DNA from: Pseudomonas frederiksbergensis | Lineage (GTDB): Bacteria; Pseudomonadota; Gammaproteobacteria; Pseudomonadales; Pseudomonadaceae | Length of the DNA: 64,000 nt | Direction of reading: 5' to 3' | Assembly (NCBI RefSeq): GCF_000802155.2 | Contig: NZ_JQGJ02000008.1 | Location: forward strand, 62,001-126,000 | Shown: in pieces, positions 8,626 through 17,854 of the stretch | How positions within the stretch are numbered: the stretch's first letter is position 1 | Layout: each line of letters begins with the position of its first letter | Notes under the pieces: generated by a model | Database searches by the model: none | Told to the model about the DNA's origin: nothing | What the model saw: the letters and a program-made list of their open reading frames with translations, nothing else | Program-made: the position numbers and the translations under genes

Positions 8626-10290
8626 ATGCATAACAAATTAATGTCCTGCGCCGCTGGTCTGGCGTTGTTGTCCACTTCCCCGGCCTGGGCGGCGACCCTG
8701 CCGGCGCGCCCGATCCCCGATGCCGGCCGTATCCTGCAGGAGCTGCCGGTTCCCCAGCAGGAACTGCCGCAAAGCATTCGCCTGGATGTAGAAGCACCGC
8801 AACCGGCGCAGGAAAAAGTCGGCGGCGCCAAGGTCCAACTCAACGCCGTCCATTTCACCAACAACACCCGTATCGACGAGGCCAGCCTGCAACGTGTCGT
8901 CGCGCCGGCCATCGGTAAGGCCCACGACCTCGACGAGCTGCGGGAAGTCGCCCGGCAGGTCACGCTTTACTACCGTGAGCACGGCTACCCGTTTGCGCGT
9001 GCCTACCTGCCGGCCCAGCGCATGGCCAAAGGCGAGCTGACCATCGCGGTGATCGAAGGGCGTTATGGCAAAGTCACCGCCGTCAACGACGATGCGAAAC
9101 TGGCCGCACAGGCGCAGCCGTTCCTGGACGACTTGAAGCCGGGCGAGGTGATCGAGCGGGATCGCCTGGAGCGCAGCATCCTGGTGCTCTCCGACCTGCC
9201 CGGCGTGGCGGTTCGTCCGGTCATCCGCCCGGGTGACGAACTCGGTACGGGCGACCTCAACGCCCAGGTGAGCAAAACCAAGGCCTTCGAAGGCAAGGCC
9301 ACGCTGGACAACCACGGCAACCGTTACTCGGGGCGCAACCGCCTGACGGTGCAAGGTGACTGGAACAGCCCGATGATGCTGGGCGACAAGCTCAGCGCCG
9401 CCGTGATGGCCACCGATGAAGAACTGTATTTCGGCAGCCTCGGCTACTCGATGCCGTTGGGCACGTCCGGCCTGCGTGGCAACGTCGGTTATGCCCAGAG
9501 CGCTTATGACCTGGGCGAGGAATTCGCCGACCTGGGGGCCACCGGTACCGCCGAGGTCAGCAGCATCGGCTTGAGTTATCCGCTCATTCGCAGCAACCAG
9601 GCGAACCTCATGCTGGCCGGCCAGTACCAGCACAAAGAGCTCGAGGACAAATACGAAGTGCTGGGCCTGAGCTTTGAGAAAAGCAGCAACTCGCTGCCCA
9701 TCAGTTTGCAGTTCGACGTCAGGGACACCTTGCTCGGCGGCGGCATCACCTACGGCGGCGCGACGCTGACCTACGGTGACCTGAAACTCGATTCGGCCCT
9801 GCGCGAAGGCGACCGTCAGACGGCCCAGACCGAAGGCCAATTCAGCAAAGTCAACGTCGACCTCGCCCGCCTGCAAGCGCTGCCTGCCAACTTCACGTTG
9901 TTCGCCCGTTTCCTCGGCCAATGGAGCCAGGACAACCTCGACTCGTCCGAAGATTTCAGCCTCGGCGGCGTCGATGGCGTGCGGGCTTATCCACAGAGCG
10001 AAGCGTCAGGCGACGAAGGCATGCTGACGCAGATCGAACTTCGCTACCCGATCGACAAGCTGACGCCTTACCTGTTCTGGGACGCCGGCAAAGTGCGCAT
10101 CAACCACAACGAATGGGCCGACGAGGAAAACACCCGCAGCCTCTCCGGCGGCGGTGTGGGTTTGCGCGCTCAATACGGCCAGGTTTCGTTCGACGCAACG
10201 GTCGCGTGGCGTCACTCCGGCGGTGAAGCGCAGAGCGACACGCGTCAGGAGAATCCGCAGTTACTGGCTCAGATTGGCTACCAGTTCTAA
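8626..10290 (+). CDS. TpsB outer-membrane transporter (ShlB/FhaC/HecB family)
   Basis: The 554-residue protein has a signal peptide (MHNKLMSCAAGLALLSTSPAWA), a linker and two POTRA-like segments. One of these reads VQLNAVHFTNNTRIDEASLQ and the other begins KGELTIAVIEGRYGKV. A 16-strand-type beta barrel ends in an aromatic residue (IGYQF). The barrel carries the FhaC motif in the form GGVDGVRAYPQSEASGD; the usual VRGY is VRAY here. It should secrete the adjacent TpsA protein across the outer membrane, recognising its NPNG-containing TPS domain. The ATG at 8626 was chosen because a signal peptide starts there, although a TTG frame extends to 8551. An operon with tpsA is expected. Confidence 0.93.
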   Translation: MHNKLMSCAAGLALLSTSPAWAATLPARPIPDAGRILQELPVPQQELPQSIRLDVEAPQPAQEKVGGAKVQLNAVHFTNNTRIDEASLQRVVAPAIGKAHDLDELREVARQVTLYYREHGYPFARAYLPAQRMAKGELTIAVIEGRYGKVTAVNDDAKLAAQAQPFLDDLKPGEVIERDRLERSILVLSDLPGVAVRPVIRPGDELGTGDLNAQVSKTKAFEGKATLDNHGNRYSGRNRLTVQGDWNSPMMLGDKLSAAVMATDEELYFGSLGYSMPLGTSGLRGNVGYAQSAYDLGEEFADLGATGTAEVSSIGLSYPLIRSNQANLMLAGQYQHKELEDKYEVLGLSFEKSSNSLPISLQFDVRDTLLGGGITYGGATLTYGDLKLDSALREGDRQTAQTEGQFSKVNVDLARLQALPANFTLFARFLGQWSQDNLDSSEDFSLGGVDGVRAYPQSEASGDEGMLTQIELRYPIDKLTPYLFWDAGKVRINHNEWADEENTRSLSGGGVGLRAQYGQVSFDATVAWRHSGGEAQSDTRQENPQLLAQIGYQF

Positions 10291-10647
10291 CTGGCTGCTG
10301 CTCATTTAAAGAACTCAACAAACCCGTGGCGGTTCGGCACAGTTAGTCGAGTACATCTCCTTTGTGGCGAGGGGGCAAGCTCCCTCGCCACGGTCGAGTG
10401 ATCCGCTCGGTCCCTCTCGCCTTGGCTGACGTCCAGACGCCGTCACCTCTTGTTTAATACTCCTCATCCCCCGCCAACAATGTCCCGCCCCGAACGGGGA
10501 CGACCGTTTATCGCCCATTAAAAATTTGATAGCTTCAGTTCTCGCCTTACCTGCCGTTATATCGACTTGTTGCCGGCCCGATACGTGTTTCCTCGCCTGG
10601 CAATTTCGCGACAGTGACCTGGCTAAACACAACAAGAGACCTGGCGA
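10291..10647. other. intergenic region with REP and regulator promoter
   Basis: No gene is seen in these 357 bases. A REP palindrome lies at 10363-10393. The rest (10395-10647) should hold the promoter of the three-gene regulator/receptor operon, though no clear promoter hexamers could be assigned. Confidence 0.5.
10363..10393. repeat. REP palindrome
   Basis: Imperfect inverted repeat of the GTGGCGAGGG...CCCTCGCCAC family, with GGGGGCAAGCT at its centre. It matches the elements at 595-720, 2303-2336 and 35068-35094. Confidence 0.8.
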
Positions 10648-11469
10648 ATGGACAACGGACGACATGAAAGGCAGGCAGCGGCGGCGTCCGAGTCGCTGCC
10701 GCATATTCTGCTGATCGACGATGTCCCCGAGGACATCCGCGCCACGCTCATCCTGTTGAAGACCCAGCCCTGGCGCATTTCCCTGGCCAGCGACGCCTAC
10801 CAGGGCTATCAACGGGCACTCGCCCTGCGCCCGGACCTGATCGTCCTGGATGTGCACATGCCGCAAATGGACGGCTTCAGCCTGTGCCGGCTGTTACGCG
10901 AAGCTCCGGCCACCCGGCATGTCCCGATCCTGTTTCTCTCTTCTGCCAATACATCGTTGGAGCGCTTGGAAGGGCTGACCGTTGGCGCGGTGGACTACAT
11001 CCCCAAATCCTGCGCCCCGGAAGAAGTGCTCGCACGCATCAAGATTCACCTGCAATTGACCTGGCGCGCGCCACCGGCCGTCCATGAAAGCCAGGCCGAC
11101 CCGGAGCCGCAAGGCGATGAAATCGTCCTGCGCGCGGCGATGCGCCTGATTGAAAACCAGCTGGACGACATGCCGCCCCTGGCCAGCCTCGCGCAAAAGG
11201 TCGGCACCCATGAAAAACGCCTCACCGCGATTTTTCGCGAACACCTGGGAATGACCGTGTTCGCCTACATTCGCGATGCGCGATTGCGACGCGGCCAGGA
11301 TCTGCTCTGCGAAAGCGCCATGAGCGTGCAGGACGTCGCCGAACTGGTGGGTTTTCGCAACGCCTGCAATTTCACCACTGCCTTCCGCCAGCGAATCGGC
11401 ATGACGCCCAGCCAGTTTCGCCAGCAGACCCTGGGCCTCGTTGAAACCGAGTCGGCCGGGCGCGCCTGA
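10648..11469 (+). CDS. response regulator with AraC-type DNA-binding domain
   Basis: The 273-residue protein has a receiver domain at about residues 18-135: LLIDDVPED acidic pocket, phosphoacceptor D68 in LIVLDVHMPQMDG, and conserved Lys in YIPKSCAPEE. A short linker leads to an AraC-family helix-turn-helix pair at about residues 165-262 (LASLAQKVGTHEKRLTAIFR, then VQDVAELVGFRNACNFTTAF). This architecture points to a phosphorylation-dependent activator. Its TGA overlaps the ATG of the histidine kinase by one base, so the two are translationally coupled and probably cognate. The likely target is its own operon, including the TonB receptor (inference). No strong Shine-Dalgarno is seen before the ATG. 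Confidence 0.9.
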   Translation: MDNGRHERQAAAASESLPHILLIDDVPEDIRATLILLKTQPWRISLASDAYQGYQRALALRPDLIVLDVHMPQMDGFSLCRLLREAPATRHVPILFLSSANTSLERLEGLTVGAVDYIPKSCAPEEVLARIKIHLQLTWRAPPAVHESQADPEPQGDEIVLRAAMRLIENQLDDMPPLASLAQKVGTHEKRLTAIFREHLGMTVFAYIRDARLRRGQDLLCESAMSVQDVAELVGFRNACNFTTAFRQRIGMTPSQFRQQTLGLVETESAGRA

Positions 11470-13856
11470 TGCGGCTCCTACAGTTTCTACTGCTGACGAT
11501 AACGTTGTTATCCACAGGCCTGACGCATGCGGCGCCTGTGGATATCTGCCGCGCCGACCATCTGAACCTGATGCCCGTGGCGCAGATTTTCGAGGACACC
11601 CAGGCACGCCTGAGCCTGGAACACGTCGCTCAACTGCCTGATACGCAATTTCACGCCGCAACCCCAAGCTGGCCGACGCAGGGTTACAGCCGCTCGGCAT
11701 TCTGGTTGAAATTACAACTGACTAACTCAAGCGCTGCGGTGTGTTCGCGCCTGTTGGTGGTCGGGGCACCGCGCCTGGAAGACATTCGCGTCTACCAACC
11801 GGGGCATGAGGCCCACGGCGGCGGCGCCTATCCCCTGGCCGAATGGCCCCAGCCAGCGGCGCGTCAGCCGGCGTTCCCGGTGTCGTTGGCGGCGGGGGAG
11901 AGCGCCACGGTGTTAGTCCGAGTGGCGAGCAATTTCCAGATGCTGCTGGAACCGGAACTGTGGTCCGAACCGGCGCTGCTGCGCAGCCAGCAACAGACGT
12001 ACCTGAGCGACGGGCTCAGCCTCGGCATTGTCCTGCTGGTGGTGCCGTTCGGTTTTATCGTCGGCTGGATCCTCCGCTCTCGACTGCTCACCGTGAACGC
12101 CGGCGCGGTCCTGAGCTACATCCTGCTGACCTGCATCCTCAACGGCTACTTGATGTACTGGCCCAGCGCGCTGGGCTGGACGCGCGAGCTGCTGACTTGC
12201 GCCAGCGCTTTCTCGTTCGTGCTGTTCCTGGCCTACTTCCGGGTGCTGTTGCAGGTTGCCCGTTTGCCCAAAATCATTGGCTGGAGCTACTGGATGCCGC
12301 TGTTGGGCTGCATCCTCGGCCGACTCTGGTGGCTGAAGATCGATGCGGTCCAGGGCGCGCAAATCGTCCAGATGTCCCTGTTCAGTTTTTACGGCGTCCT
12401 GCTTACCACGCTGTTCATGGCCTGGCGCGCACGCCTGAGCTACAGCTGGATGGCCTGGCTGGTGCCGGCGCTACTGCTCGGGCAATTGCTGATGCGGATT
12501 TTCTTCCCGCAAGAACAACTGCCCTGGCAATCGCCGGAAAACAAATACAGCCTCTCGTCCACCCTGGCGGGCGTGGTATTGCTGGTGTGCACCTTGATCA
12601 TGGAAGTCGCCCGCAGCCGCAACCGTGAAAAACACGCCCTGTCCACCCTCGACCAACAACGCCAGGCCGAGCACGAACGCCTGGAAAGCACCGTGGCGCT
12701 GCGCACCTCGCAGTTGCGTGAATCCCTGGAGGCGCGCAGTGCGTTGATGGCGCGGATCAGCCACGACCTGCGCTCGCCGCTGGTGCGCATCATCGACTAT
12801 GCGCGCCTGCTGCATGCCGGGCCCAACCGCGACTATCAGGTCACCATCGAGCGCAACGCCCGCCAGCAACTGGAACTGATCGACGAGATGCTTGAATTTT
12901 CCCGTGGCGAGCTGGAGCAGATGCAACTGACCATCGCGCCGGGTTATCTGTACGGCTTTCTACAGGAGGTCGCCGACGAGGCCGGCTTCCTTGCCGCGCG
13001 CCAGGGCAACAGCTTCAACGCGGCACTGGCGCAAGATCTGCCGCCCTTGGTGGAGGCTGACTTCAAACGGCTTCGGCAGGTGCTCATGAACTTGTTGGCG
13101 AACGCGGCGAAATTCACCCGCGACGGTCAGATCCGTTTTGAAGTGAGCTGTTCTCCGGGAACCACCGCAGACACCGTGGAGCTGCGTTTCAGCGTGATCG
13201 ACACCGGCATTGGCATCGAACCACACGAATTCGAACAACTGCTGCAACCGTTCCGCCGTGGCCGCAACGCGCAGCGCTACGAAGGCAGCGGGCTGGGCCT
13301 GTCCATCGTCACGCAGTTGCTGGAACGCATGGAAAGCCGCCTCGAACCCCAGGCCACGGGGCAGGGCAGCCACTTCAGTTTCCGCCTGCAACTCAAATGC
13401 GCCCAAGAACACGACTTTGAAAACGGCATCGTCGACAACAACATCACACCGTTCGACGGCCAGGGTCAGCACATCCTGCTGGTAGACGACGTCGAGCAAA
13501 ACAGCGAATGGCTCTACGACCTGCTGGCCGGCTACGGTTTCGACGTCAGCATCGCGGCGAACGGCGAAGACGCGTTGGCCTGCCTGGCGGATCAATCGAT
13601 CGACCTGCTGATCAGCGACCAGATGATGCCCGGCATGGACGGTTGGGAACTGCTGCGACAGGTGCGCGGCCGTGGGCACGATCTGCCCGTGATGCTTTAT
13701 TCAGCGATCCCGCCACGCAGGCCGGAAGGTTTCCCAGAAAACCTGGCCTTCGACGCGGCACTGCTCAAGCCCGCCGACAGCCGCGAATTGCTGGCGCGGA
13801 TCAAGACACTGGTTTGCCCGGACACGGTGCATCGCGAAATGGCTCGGGAGTTCTAG
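11469..13856 (+). CDS. hybrid sensor histidine kinase, 7TMR-DISM type
   Basis: This 795-residue inner-membrane sensor has a signal peptide (MRLLQFLLLTITLLSTGLTHA) and a periplasmic 7TMR-DISMED2-like beta domain to about residue 175 (SRSAFWLKLQLTNSS is typical). Seven membrane helices follow (about 180-380), then a coiled coil. The HisKA domain has H432 in MARISHDLRSPLVRI. The HATPase has its N box (LMNLLANAAKF) and GSGLGLSI. A C-terminal receiver carries D717 in LLISDQMMPGMDG. The periplasmic domain class often binds carbohydrate-like ligands, but the signal is unknown here. It sits between the AraC-type regulator and the TonB receptor, with stop and start only one base apart at the 3' junction. 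Confidence 0.92.
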   Translation: MRLLQFLLLTITLLSTGLTHAAPVDICRADHLNLMPVAQIFEDTQARLSLEHVAQLPDTQFHAATPSWPTQGYSRSAFWLKLQLTNSSAAVCSRLLVVGAPRLEDIRVYQPGHEAHGGGAYPLAEWPQPAARQPAFPVSLAAGESATVLVRVASNFQMLLEPELWSEPALLRSQQQTYLSDGLSLGIVLLVVPFGFIVGWILRSRLLTVNAGAVLSYILLTCILNGYLMYWPSALGWTRELLTCASAFSFVLFLAYFRVLLQVARLPKIIGWSYWMPLLGCILGRLWWLKIDAVQGAQIVQMSLFSFYGVLLTTLFMAWRARLSYSWMAWLVPALLLGQLLMRIFFPQEQLPWQSPENKYSLSSTLAGVVLLVCTLIMEVARSRNREKHALSTLDQQRQAEHERLESTVALRTSQLRESLEARSALMARISHDLRSPLVRIIDYARLLHAGPNRDYQVTIERNARQQLELIDEMLEFSRGELEQMQLTIAPGYLYGFLQEVADEAGFLAARQGNSFNAALAQDLPPLVEADFKRLRQVLMNLLANAAKFTRDGQIRFEVSCSPGTTADTVELRFSVIDTGIGIEPHEFEQLLQPFRRGRNAQRYEGSGLGLSIVTQLLERMESRLEPQATGQGSHFSFRLQLKCAQEHDFENGIVDNNITPFDGQGQHILLVDDVEQNSEWLYDLLAGYGFDVSIAANGEDALACLADQSIDLLISDQMMPGMDGWELLRQVRGRGHDLPVMLYSAIPPRRPEGFPENLAFDAALLKPADSRELLARIKTLVCPDTVHREMAREF

Positions 13857-13857
13857 C

Positions 13858-16209
13858 ATGCCGGGTCTGGGTTATCGCCTGCTGTTGCTCGGCAGCCTGT
13901 CGATGGTGCCTTGGGCGCCGGCCCATGCCGAACATGACTCACCCAGCGCCCTCACGCTCGACGAAACCACCGTCACCGCTCGCCGCCGCGAGGAAGACCC
14001 GCAAGACGTGCCGATCCCGATCAACGTCCTCTACGGCGACCAACTGGACGAAGCCGGCCTGCATCGACTGCAAGACATCCAACAACGCGTGCCGGGCCTG
14101 GTGGTTTCCGGCCATGACGCCCGTTACGCCGGCTTCGGCCTGCGCGGCTTCGGCGCGACGGCCTATAACGATGGCCTGGAAGGCAGCGTCGGCACTTACG
14201 TCGACGGCGTTTACCAGGCCCGCCAGGGCATGGCCTTCACCGAGTTGATGGACATCGAACGCATCGAAGTCCTGCGCGGGCCGCAAGGCACCCTGTTCGG
14301 CAAGAACACCACAGCGGGCGCGCTGAATATCATCACCAAGCAACCGACGTTCCAGCCCGAAGCCAACCTCGAAGCCAGCTATGGCGAGCGTGGCCTGCGA
14401 GAATATCGCGGAACGATATCCGGGCCGCTACAAGACGATGTGCTCGCTGGCCGACTCAACGTGTTCGACAGTTCCAGCGAAGGCTCCGTGGAAAACCTGC
14501 AAGACGGCAGCCGCCTCGGCGACGCCGACAGCCAAGGCCTGCGCGGCCAACTCCTGTGGACGCCGAACACTGATTTCAGCGCCCGCCTGATCGCCGACTA
14601 CGCCGAGCAAAACGAAGCTGGCAACGTGCTGCTGGTCAATCACTACAGCGAGCAAACCCGCAAGCGCGCCCGATTTGTCGGCTATCCGCTGGCGCAGCCC
14701 GACCCTTACCAACGGGAGAACCGCATCGACGCGCCGGGGCGTCCACGAACCCTGCAAAACGGTGTGTCATTGGAATTGAATTGGGACTTGGACGAGGCCA
14801 TGCGCTTCACCAGCATCACCGCCTACCGCGACTGGGACTACCGCGCCAGCCGCGACGGCGACAGCACCGCGCTCTCGGTGGCCCAATCCGAAGCCGAGCT
14901 CGGCCATCGGCAGTTCAGCCAGGAATGGCGCCTGTCCGGCACGGCCGGCTCGTCCGTCGATTACGTCACCGGGCTCTATTACCTGCGCCAGCAGCTCGAC
15001 CGGCAGATCGACGCCGAATTCGGCCCGGATGCCGCGCCCTGGTTCGTCGGCGACCAAGTGGAGGCACTGCGAAAACTCTACGGCATCACCTTCACCGATC
15101 CGAGGCAGGTGCCTTCAGTGCTCCTCGATGGCGCCCGGCAGCGCTACGACGGCGAACAGAAGGGCGATAGCCGCGCCATTTTCGGCCAACTTTCCTGGCG
15201 CCCAATCGACCCACTGGAACTCACCGGCGGCCTGCGCTACAGCCAGGAGCGCAAGGACGGCTGGATCTCCCGCGACGTCAGCAACCTCGCCCCGCTGACG
15301 GGTTTGCCCCCGGTGTTCCAGGCCGGTGGGCAACTGCTGCGCGACATCGCCCTCGGCGGTGCTTATTACCGCGAAGACTCGATCAAAGAAGACAACGTCT
15401 CCGGCCTGCTCAGCGCCAGCTACCGCTTCACCGACGCGGTGATGGGCTACCTCAGTTGGTCGCGGGGCTACAAGGCCGGTGGCATCAATTTCGACGTGAT
15501 CGGCCCGTTCACCGCGCCCACCTTCGAGCCCGAGCGGGCCACGTCTTTGGAAGTCGGTATGAAAACGCGGTTCTGGGATCAGCGCGCCTTGCTCAACCTC
15601 GCCGTCTACCAGACCGACGTCGATGACTACCAAGCGCTCACCTACAGCCCGCCCACCTCGCTGTTTGCACCACCGCTGCGCGACAATCTGATCAACGTCG
15701 GCAAAGTCCGCCTGCGCGGCATCGAACTCGATTCCGCCTGGCAACTCACCTCCCGACTCACCGGCCGCCTGGGCGTGGCCTGGAGCGATGCACGCTACCG
15801 CAGCTTCCCCAACGCACCGTGCCCGCCGGCCTCGGGCCAATGGACCTGCGACCTCAGCGGCGAGCGCCTCTACAACGCGCCGGAATGGAACCTCAGCAGC
15901 GGCCTCGACCACACCCACCCGCTGCCCTACGGCCTGGAAGCCTTCAGCGGCATCGACTACAGCTTTCGCACTGGCTACTACGGCACCCTCGAAGGCGGCG
16001 AAGGCAGCTATCAACCCAGCTACGGCCTCACCAACCTGCGCCTGGGCCTGCGCAGCCAGGACCGCGCCTGGGAAGTGGAGGGCTGGGTGCGCAACGTCTT
16101 CGATAGAAACTACATCACTGCCGTCTACTCACTGCTCGGCGCCGGCGACTACGGCGTCATGACCGGCAGCGAACGCACCATCGGCACCACCGTCAGGCTT
16201 CGCTATTGA
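13858..16209 (+). CDS. TonB-dependent outer-membrane receptor
   Basis: The 783-residue protein has a signal peptide ending APAHA and a TonB-box-like LDETTVTARRRE. The plug domain includes LQDIQQRVPGLVVSG and RIEVLRGPQGTLFGKNTTAG. A beta barrel with the TonB-receptor C-terminal pattern ends GTTVRLRY. The subclass resembles ferric-siderophore or pesticin/yersiniabactin-type receptors, but the substrate cannot be read from sequence. Its start lies one base after the kinase stop codon, making it the last gene of a regulator-kinase-receptor operon. Uptake of the ligand that the kinase senses, or of a compound it controls, is a reasonable inference. Its 3' end overlaps the convergent cyclase gene by 17 bases. 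Confidence 0.92.
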   Translation: MPGLGYRLLLLGSLSMVPWAPAHAEHDSPSALTLDETTVTARRREEDPQDVPIPINVLYGDQLDEAGLHRLQDIQQRVPGLVVSGHDARYAGFGLRGFGATAYNDGLEGSVGTYVDGVYQARQGMAFTELMDIERIEVLRGPQGTLFGKNTTAGALNIITKQPTFQPEANLEASYGERGLREYRGTISGPLQDDVLAGRLNVFDSSSEGSVENLQDGSRLGDADSQGLRGQLLWTPNTDFSARLIADYAEQNEAGNVLLVNHYSEQTRKRARFVGYPLAQPDPYQRENRIDAPGRPRTLQNGVSLELNWDLDEAMRFTSITAYRDWDYRASRDGDSTALSVAQSEAELGHRQFSQEWRLSGTAGSSVDYVTGLYYLRQQLDRQIDAEFGPDAAPWFVGDQVEALRKLYGITFTDPRQVPSVLLDGARQRYDGEQKGDSRAIFGQLSWRPIDPLELTGGLRYSQERKDGWISRDVSNLAPLTGLPPVFQAGGQLLRDIALGGAYYREDSIKEDNVSGLLSASYRFTDAVMGYLSWSRGYKAGGINFDVIGPFTAPTFEPERATSLEVGMKTRFWDQRALLNLAVYQTDVDDYQALTYSPPTSLFAPPLRDNLINVGKVRLRGIELDSAWQLTSRLTGRLGVAWSDARYRSFPNAPCPPASGQWTCDLSGERLYNAPEWNLSSGLDHTHPLPYGLEAFSGIDYSFRTGYYGTLEGGEGSYQPSYGLTNLRLGLRSQDRAWEVEGWVRNVFDRNYITAVYSLLGAGDYGVMTGSERTIGTTVRLRY

Positions 16210-17278
16210 GCGAAATAAACCTCGTCGGACAAAACGCCAAGCGATTGCCACCGGCCTTCTTCGACAGATACATCGCCTGATCCGCCTTACTGATCAGCCC
16301 ATCAATCTCCTGCCCATGCTCAGGAAAAAACGCCACCCCGATACTCGCCGCAATCTCCACCGTTTGCGCGCCAATCACAATCGGCGCATTCGCCGCCGCC
16401 AGCATCCGCTTGAGCAACGGCTCGCTGTCCGCTTCGGCGTGCAAGCCCACCAACCCCGCGACAAACTCGTCACCTCCGAGCCGCGCCAATGTATCGCCCT
16501 CCCGCAACGTCGCATTGATCCGCGCCGCGACAATCTGCAACACCCGATCCCCCCAGTCATGCCCATAACTGTCGTTCAGCGCCTTGAACCCATCCAGATC
16601 GACAAACGCAATCGCCACCTTCTGCTGATGAATCCGCGCCTTGCCCAAGGCCTGGCGCATCCGCTCGGCCAACAACAACCGATTCGGCAACTGCGTGAGC
16701 GCGTCATACCGGGCATCCCGCTCCAGCAGCTGCAAACGCTGCTTCATCTGCGTCATATCGCCGAGCAGCGCCACGTAGTGCTGCACATTGCCGTGACGAT
16801 CATGCACGGCACTGACGCTGATCCGCGACGTCATTTCACGGCCGTCCTTGTGGTTGCTTTGGATCTCCCCGGACCAATGGCCGTGGAAGTCCAAGGCGTT
16901 TTTCATCGGTGCGTAAAAAGAGGTGAGGCGACGGACCATGCGGTGGGAGTTCAATTCGCGGCCTTGCAGCTCGTCCTGGCCGTAGCCGGTGAGCCGCGTG
17001 AAGGCCTCGTTCACGGCGATGACCCGGCCGAATGGGTCGACCAGAATGATGCCTTCGCGGGCGTGGCTGAATACGGTGGTCGCCAGCTCTGGGCAGAGGG
17101 TGTTGATGCGATTGTCCAGTGTGGCTTCGTCACGGGTGGCGGGCCATGTGTTGGAGTCGAAGCCTTGCTGGGCCAGGTACGCGGCGAGGGAGGAGAGGGA
17201 TTTGTGCAGGCGGGTCAGGGCATTCGTGGCGAGCCTGGAGTTGAGGCAGTAGCTGCGAATGAAGGTGCGTAGGTTCAT
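16193..17278 (-). CDS. PAS-GGDEF diguanylate cyclase
   Basis: This 361-residue cytosolic protein has a PAS domain at about residues 70-190 (EGIILVDPFGRVIAVNEAF, then LTGYGQDELQGRELN) with a PAC tail (NHKDGREMTSRISVSAVHD). A GGDEF domain occupies about 195-350. The active-site signature is intact (LARLGGDEF), and DLDGFKALNDSYGHDWGD is conserved. No inhibitory-site RxxD is seen just before GGDEF. It should make c-di-GMP in response to a PAS ligand. No membrane segment is present. The 3' end overlaps the TonB receptor gene on the other strand by 17 bases. The upstream DNA is a striking G-run region. Confidence 0.93.
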   Translation of the reverse strand: MNLRTFIRSYCLNSRLATNALTRLHKSLSSLAAYLAQQGFDSNTWPATRDEATLDNRINTLCPELATTVFSHAREGIILVDPFGRVIAVNEAFTRLTGYGQDELQGRELNSHRMVRRLTSFYAPMKNALDFHGHWSGEIQSNHKDGREMTSRISVSAVHDRHGNVQHYVALLGDMTQMKQRLQLLERDARYDALTQLPNRLLLAERMRQALGKARIHQQKVAIAFVDLDGFKALNDSYGHDWGDRVLQIVAARINATLREGDTLARLGGDEFVAGLVGLHAEADSEPLLKRMLAAANAPIVIGAQTVEIAASIGVAFFPEHGQEIDGLISKADQAMYLSKKAGGNRLAFCPTRFISLNSEA

Positions 17279-17484
17279 GGGAGGTACGTGGTGCTCGGTT
17301 GTAGCGCTTGGGGTGGGTGGAGCGGGGGATTATCGGGGTGGGGGTGCGGTGGGGTGTTTGCTGGAGGGGATGGGGGCTTTGCGGGAGGGGATGGAGTGGA
17401 AAGATTTTGGGTGTAGCCTTGGCAACGAATCACAAGGCCGACCAGCAAAGCGTGTGAAATGAACAGAATCGGAGACGTTGGCCC
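17279..17484. other. G-tract-rich intergenic region
   Basis: Between about 17308 and 17395 the plus strand holds more than ten runs of three to five G with short loops (for example GGGGTGGGTGG and GGGGTGGGGG). Several four-run sets fit a G-quadruplex pattern. The region is upstream of both the minus-strand cyclase and the plus-strand DUF2442 gene. Confidence 0.6.
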
Positions 17485-17829
17485 ATGACCTGCGAAGCCA
17501 GAATCAACAGCGTGAAGCCTGTCCCGGGCCAACGTGCGTTGCAAGTGGAGTTTGCCAACGGCAAGCGCTATGACGTTGCCCTGCAGGCACACATCCGACA
17601 GTTCTCGGTGCTGAAGCCCTTGGACGATCCGTCCTTGTTCGGCACCGCCCAAGTGGGGGATCGGGGCTTTGATGTACGCTGGGGTGATGGTTTGGAACTG
17701 GCCGCTGTCACCTTGCATCGGTTGGCGCTGGAGCAAGCCGGTGAGGTTGCCAACCCCCGTCATTTGAGCCTGGATGTCGAGCAACAAGTCCCCGCTGACG
17801 ACCGTGGCCCACACCCGGCCACTGAGTAA
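17485..17829 (+). CDS. DUF2442 domain protein
   Basis: The 114-residue product fits DUF2442: a beta-strand N-terminus (INSVKPVPGQRALQVEFANG) and the family core DRGFDVRWGDGLELAAVTLH. DUF2442 proteins are often partners of DUF4160 proteins in toxin-antitoxin-like pairs, but no such partner is adjacent here, so its role is open. The C-terminal 25 residues are polar and probably disordered. A GC-rich hairpin follows directly after the stop codon. Confidence 0.75.
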   Translation: MTCEARINSVKPVPGQRALQVEFANGKRYDVALQAHIRQFSVLKPLDDPSLFGTAQVGDRGFDVRWGDGLELAAVTLHRLALEQAGEVANPRHLSLDVEQQVPADDRGPHPATE

Positions 17830-17831
17830 TT

Positions 17832-17854
17832 GGGGCTGCGCAGCAGCCCCTCTT
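17832..17854 (+). terminator. terminator after DUF2442 gene
   Basis: The stem GGGGCTGC/GCAGCCCC has a short loop and is followed by TCTTC. It starts two bases after the stop codon. The weak T-run makes it a modest intrinsic terminator. Confidence 0.6.
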
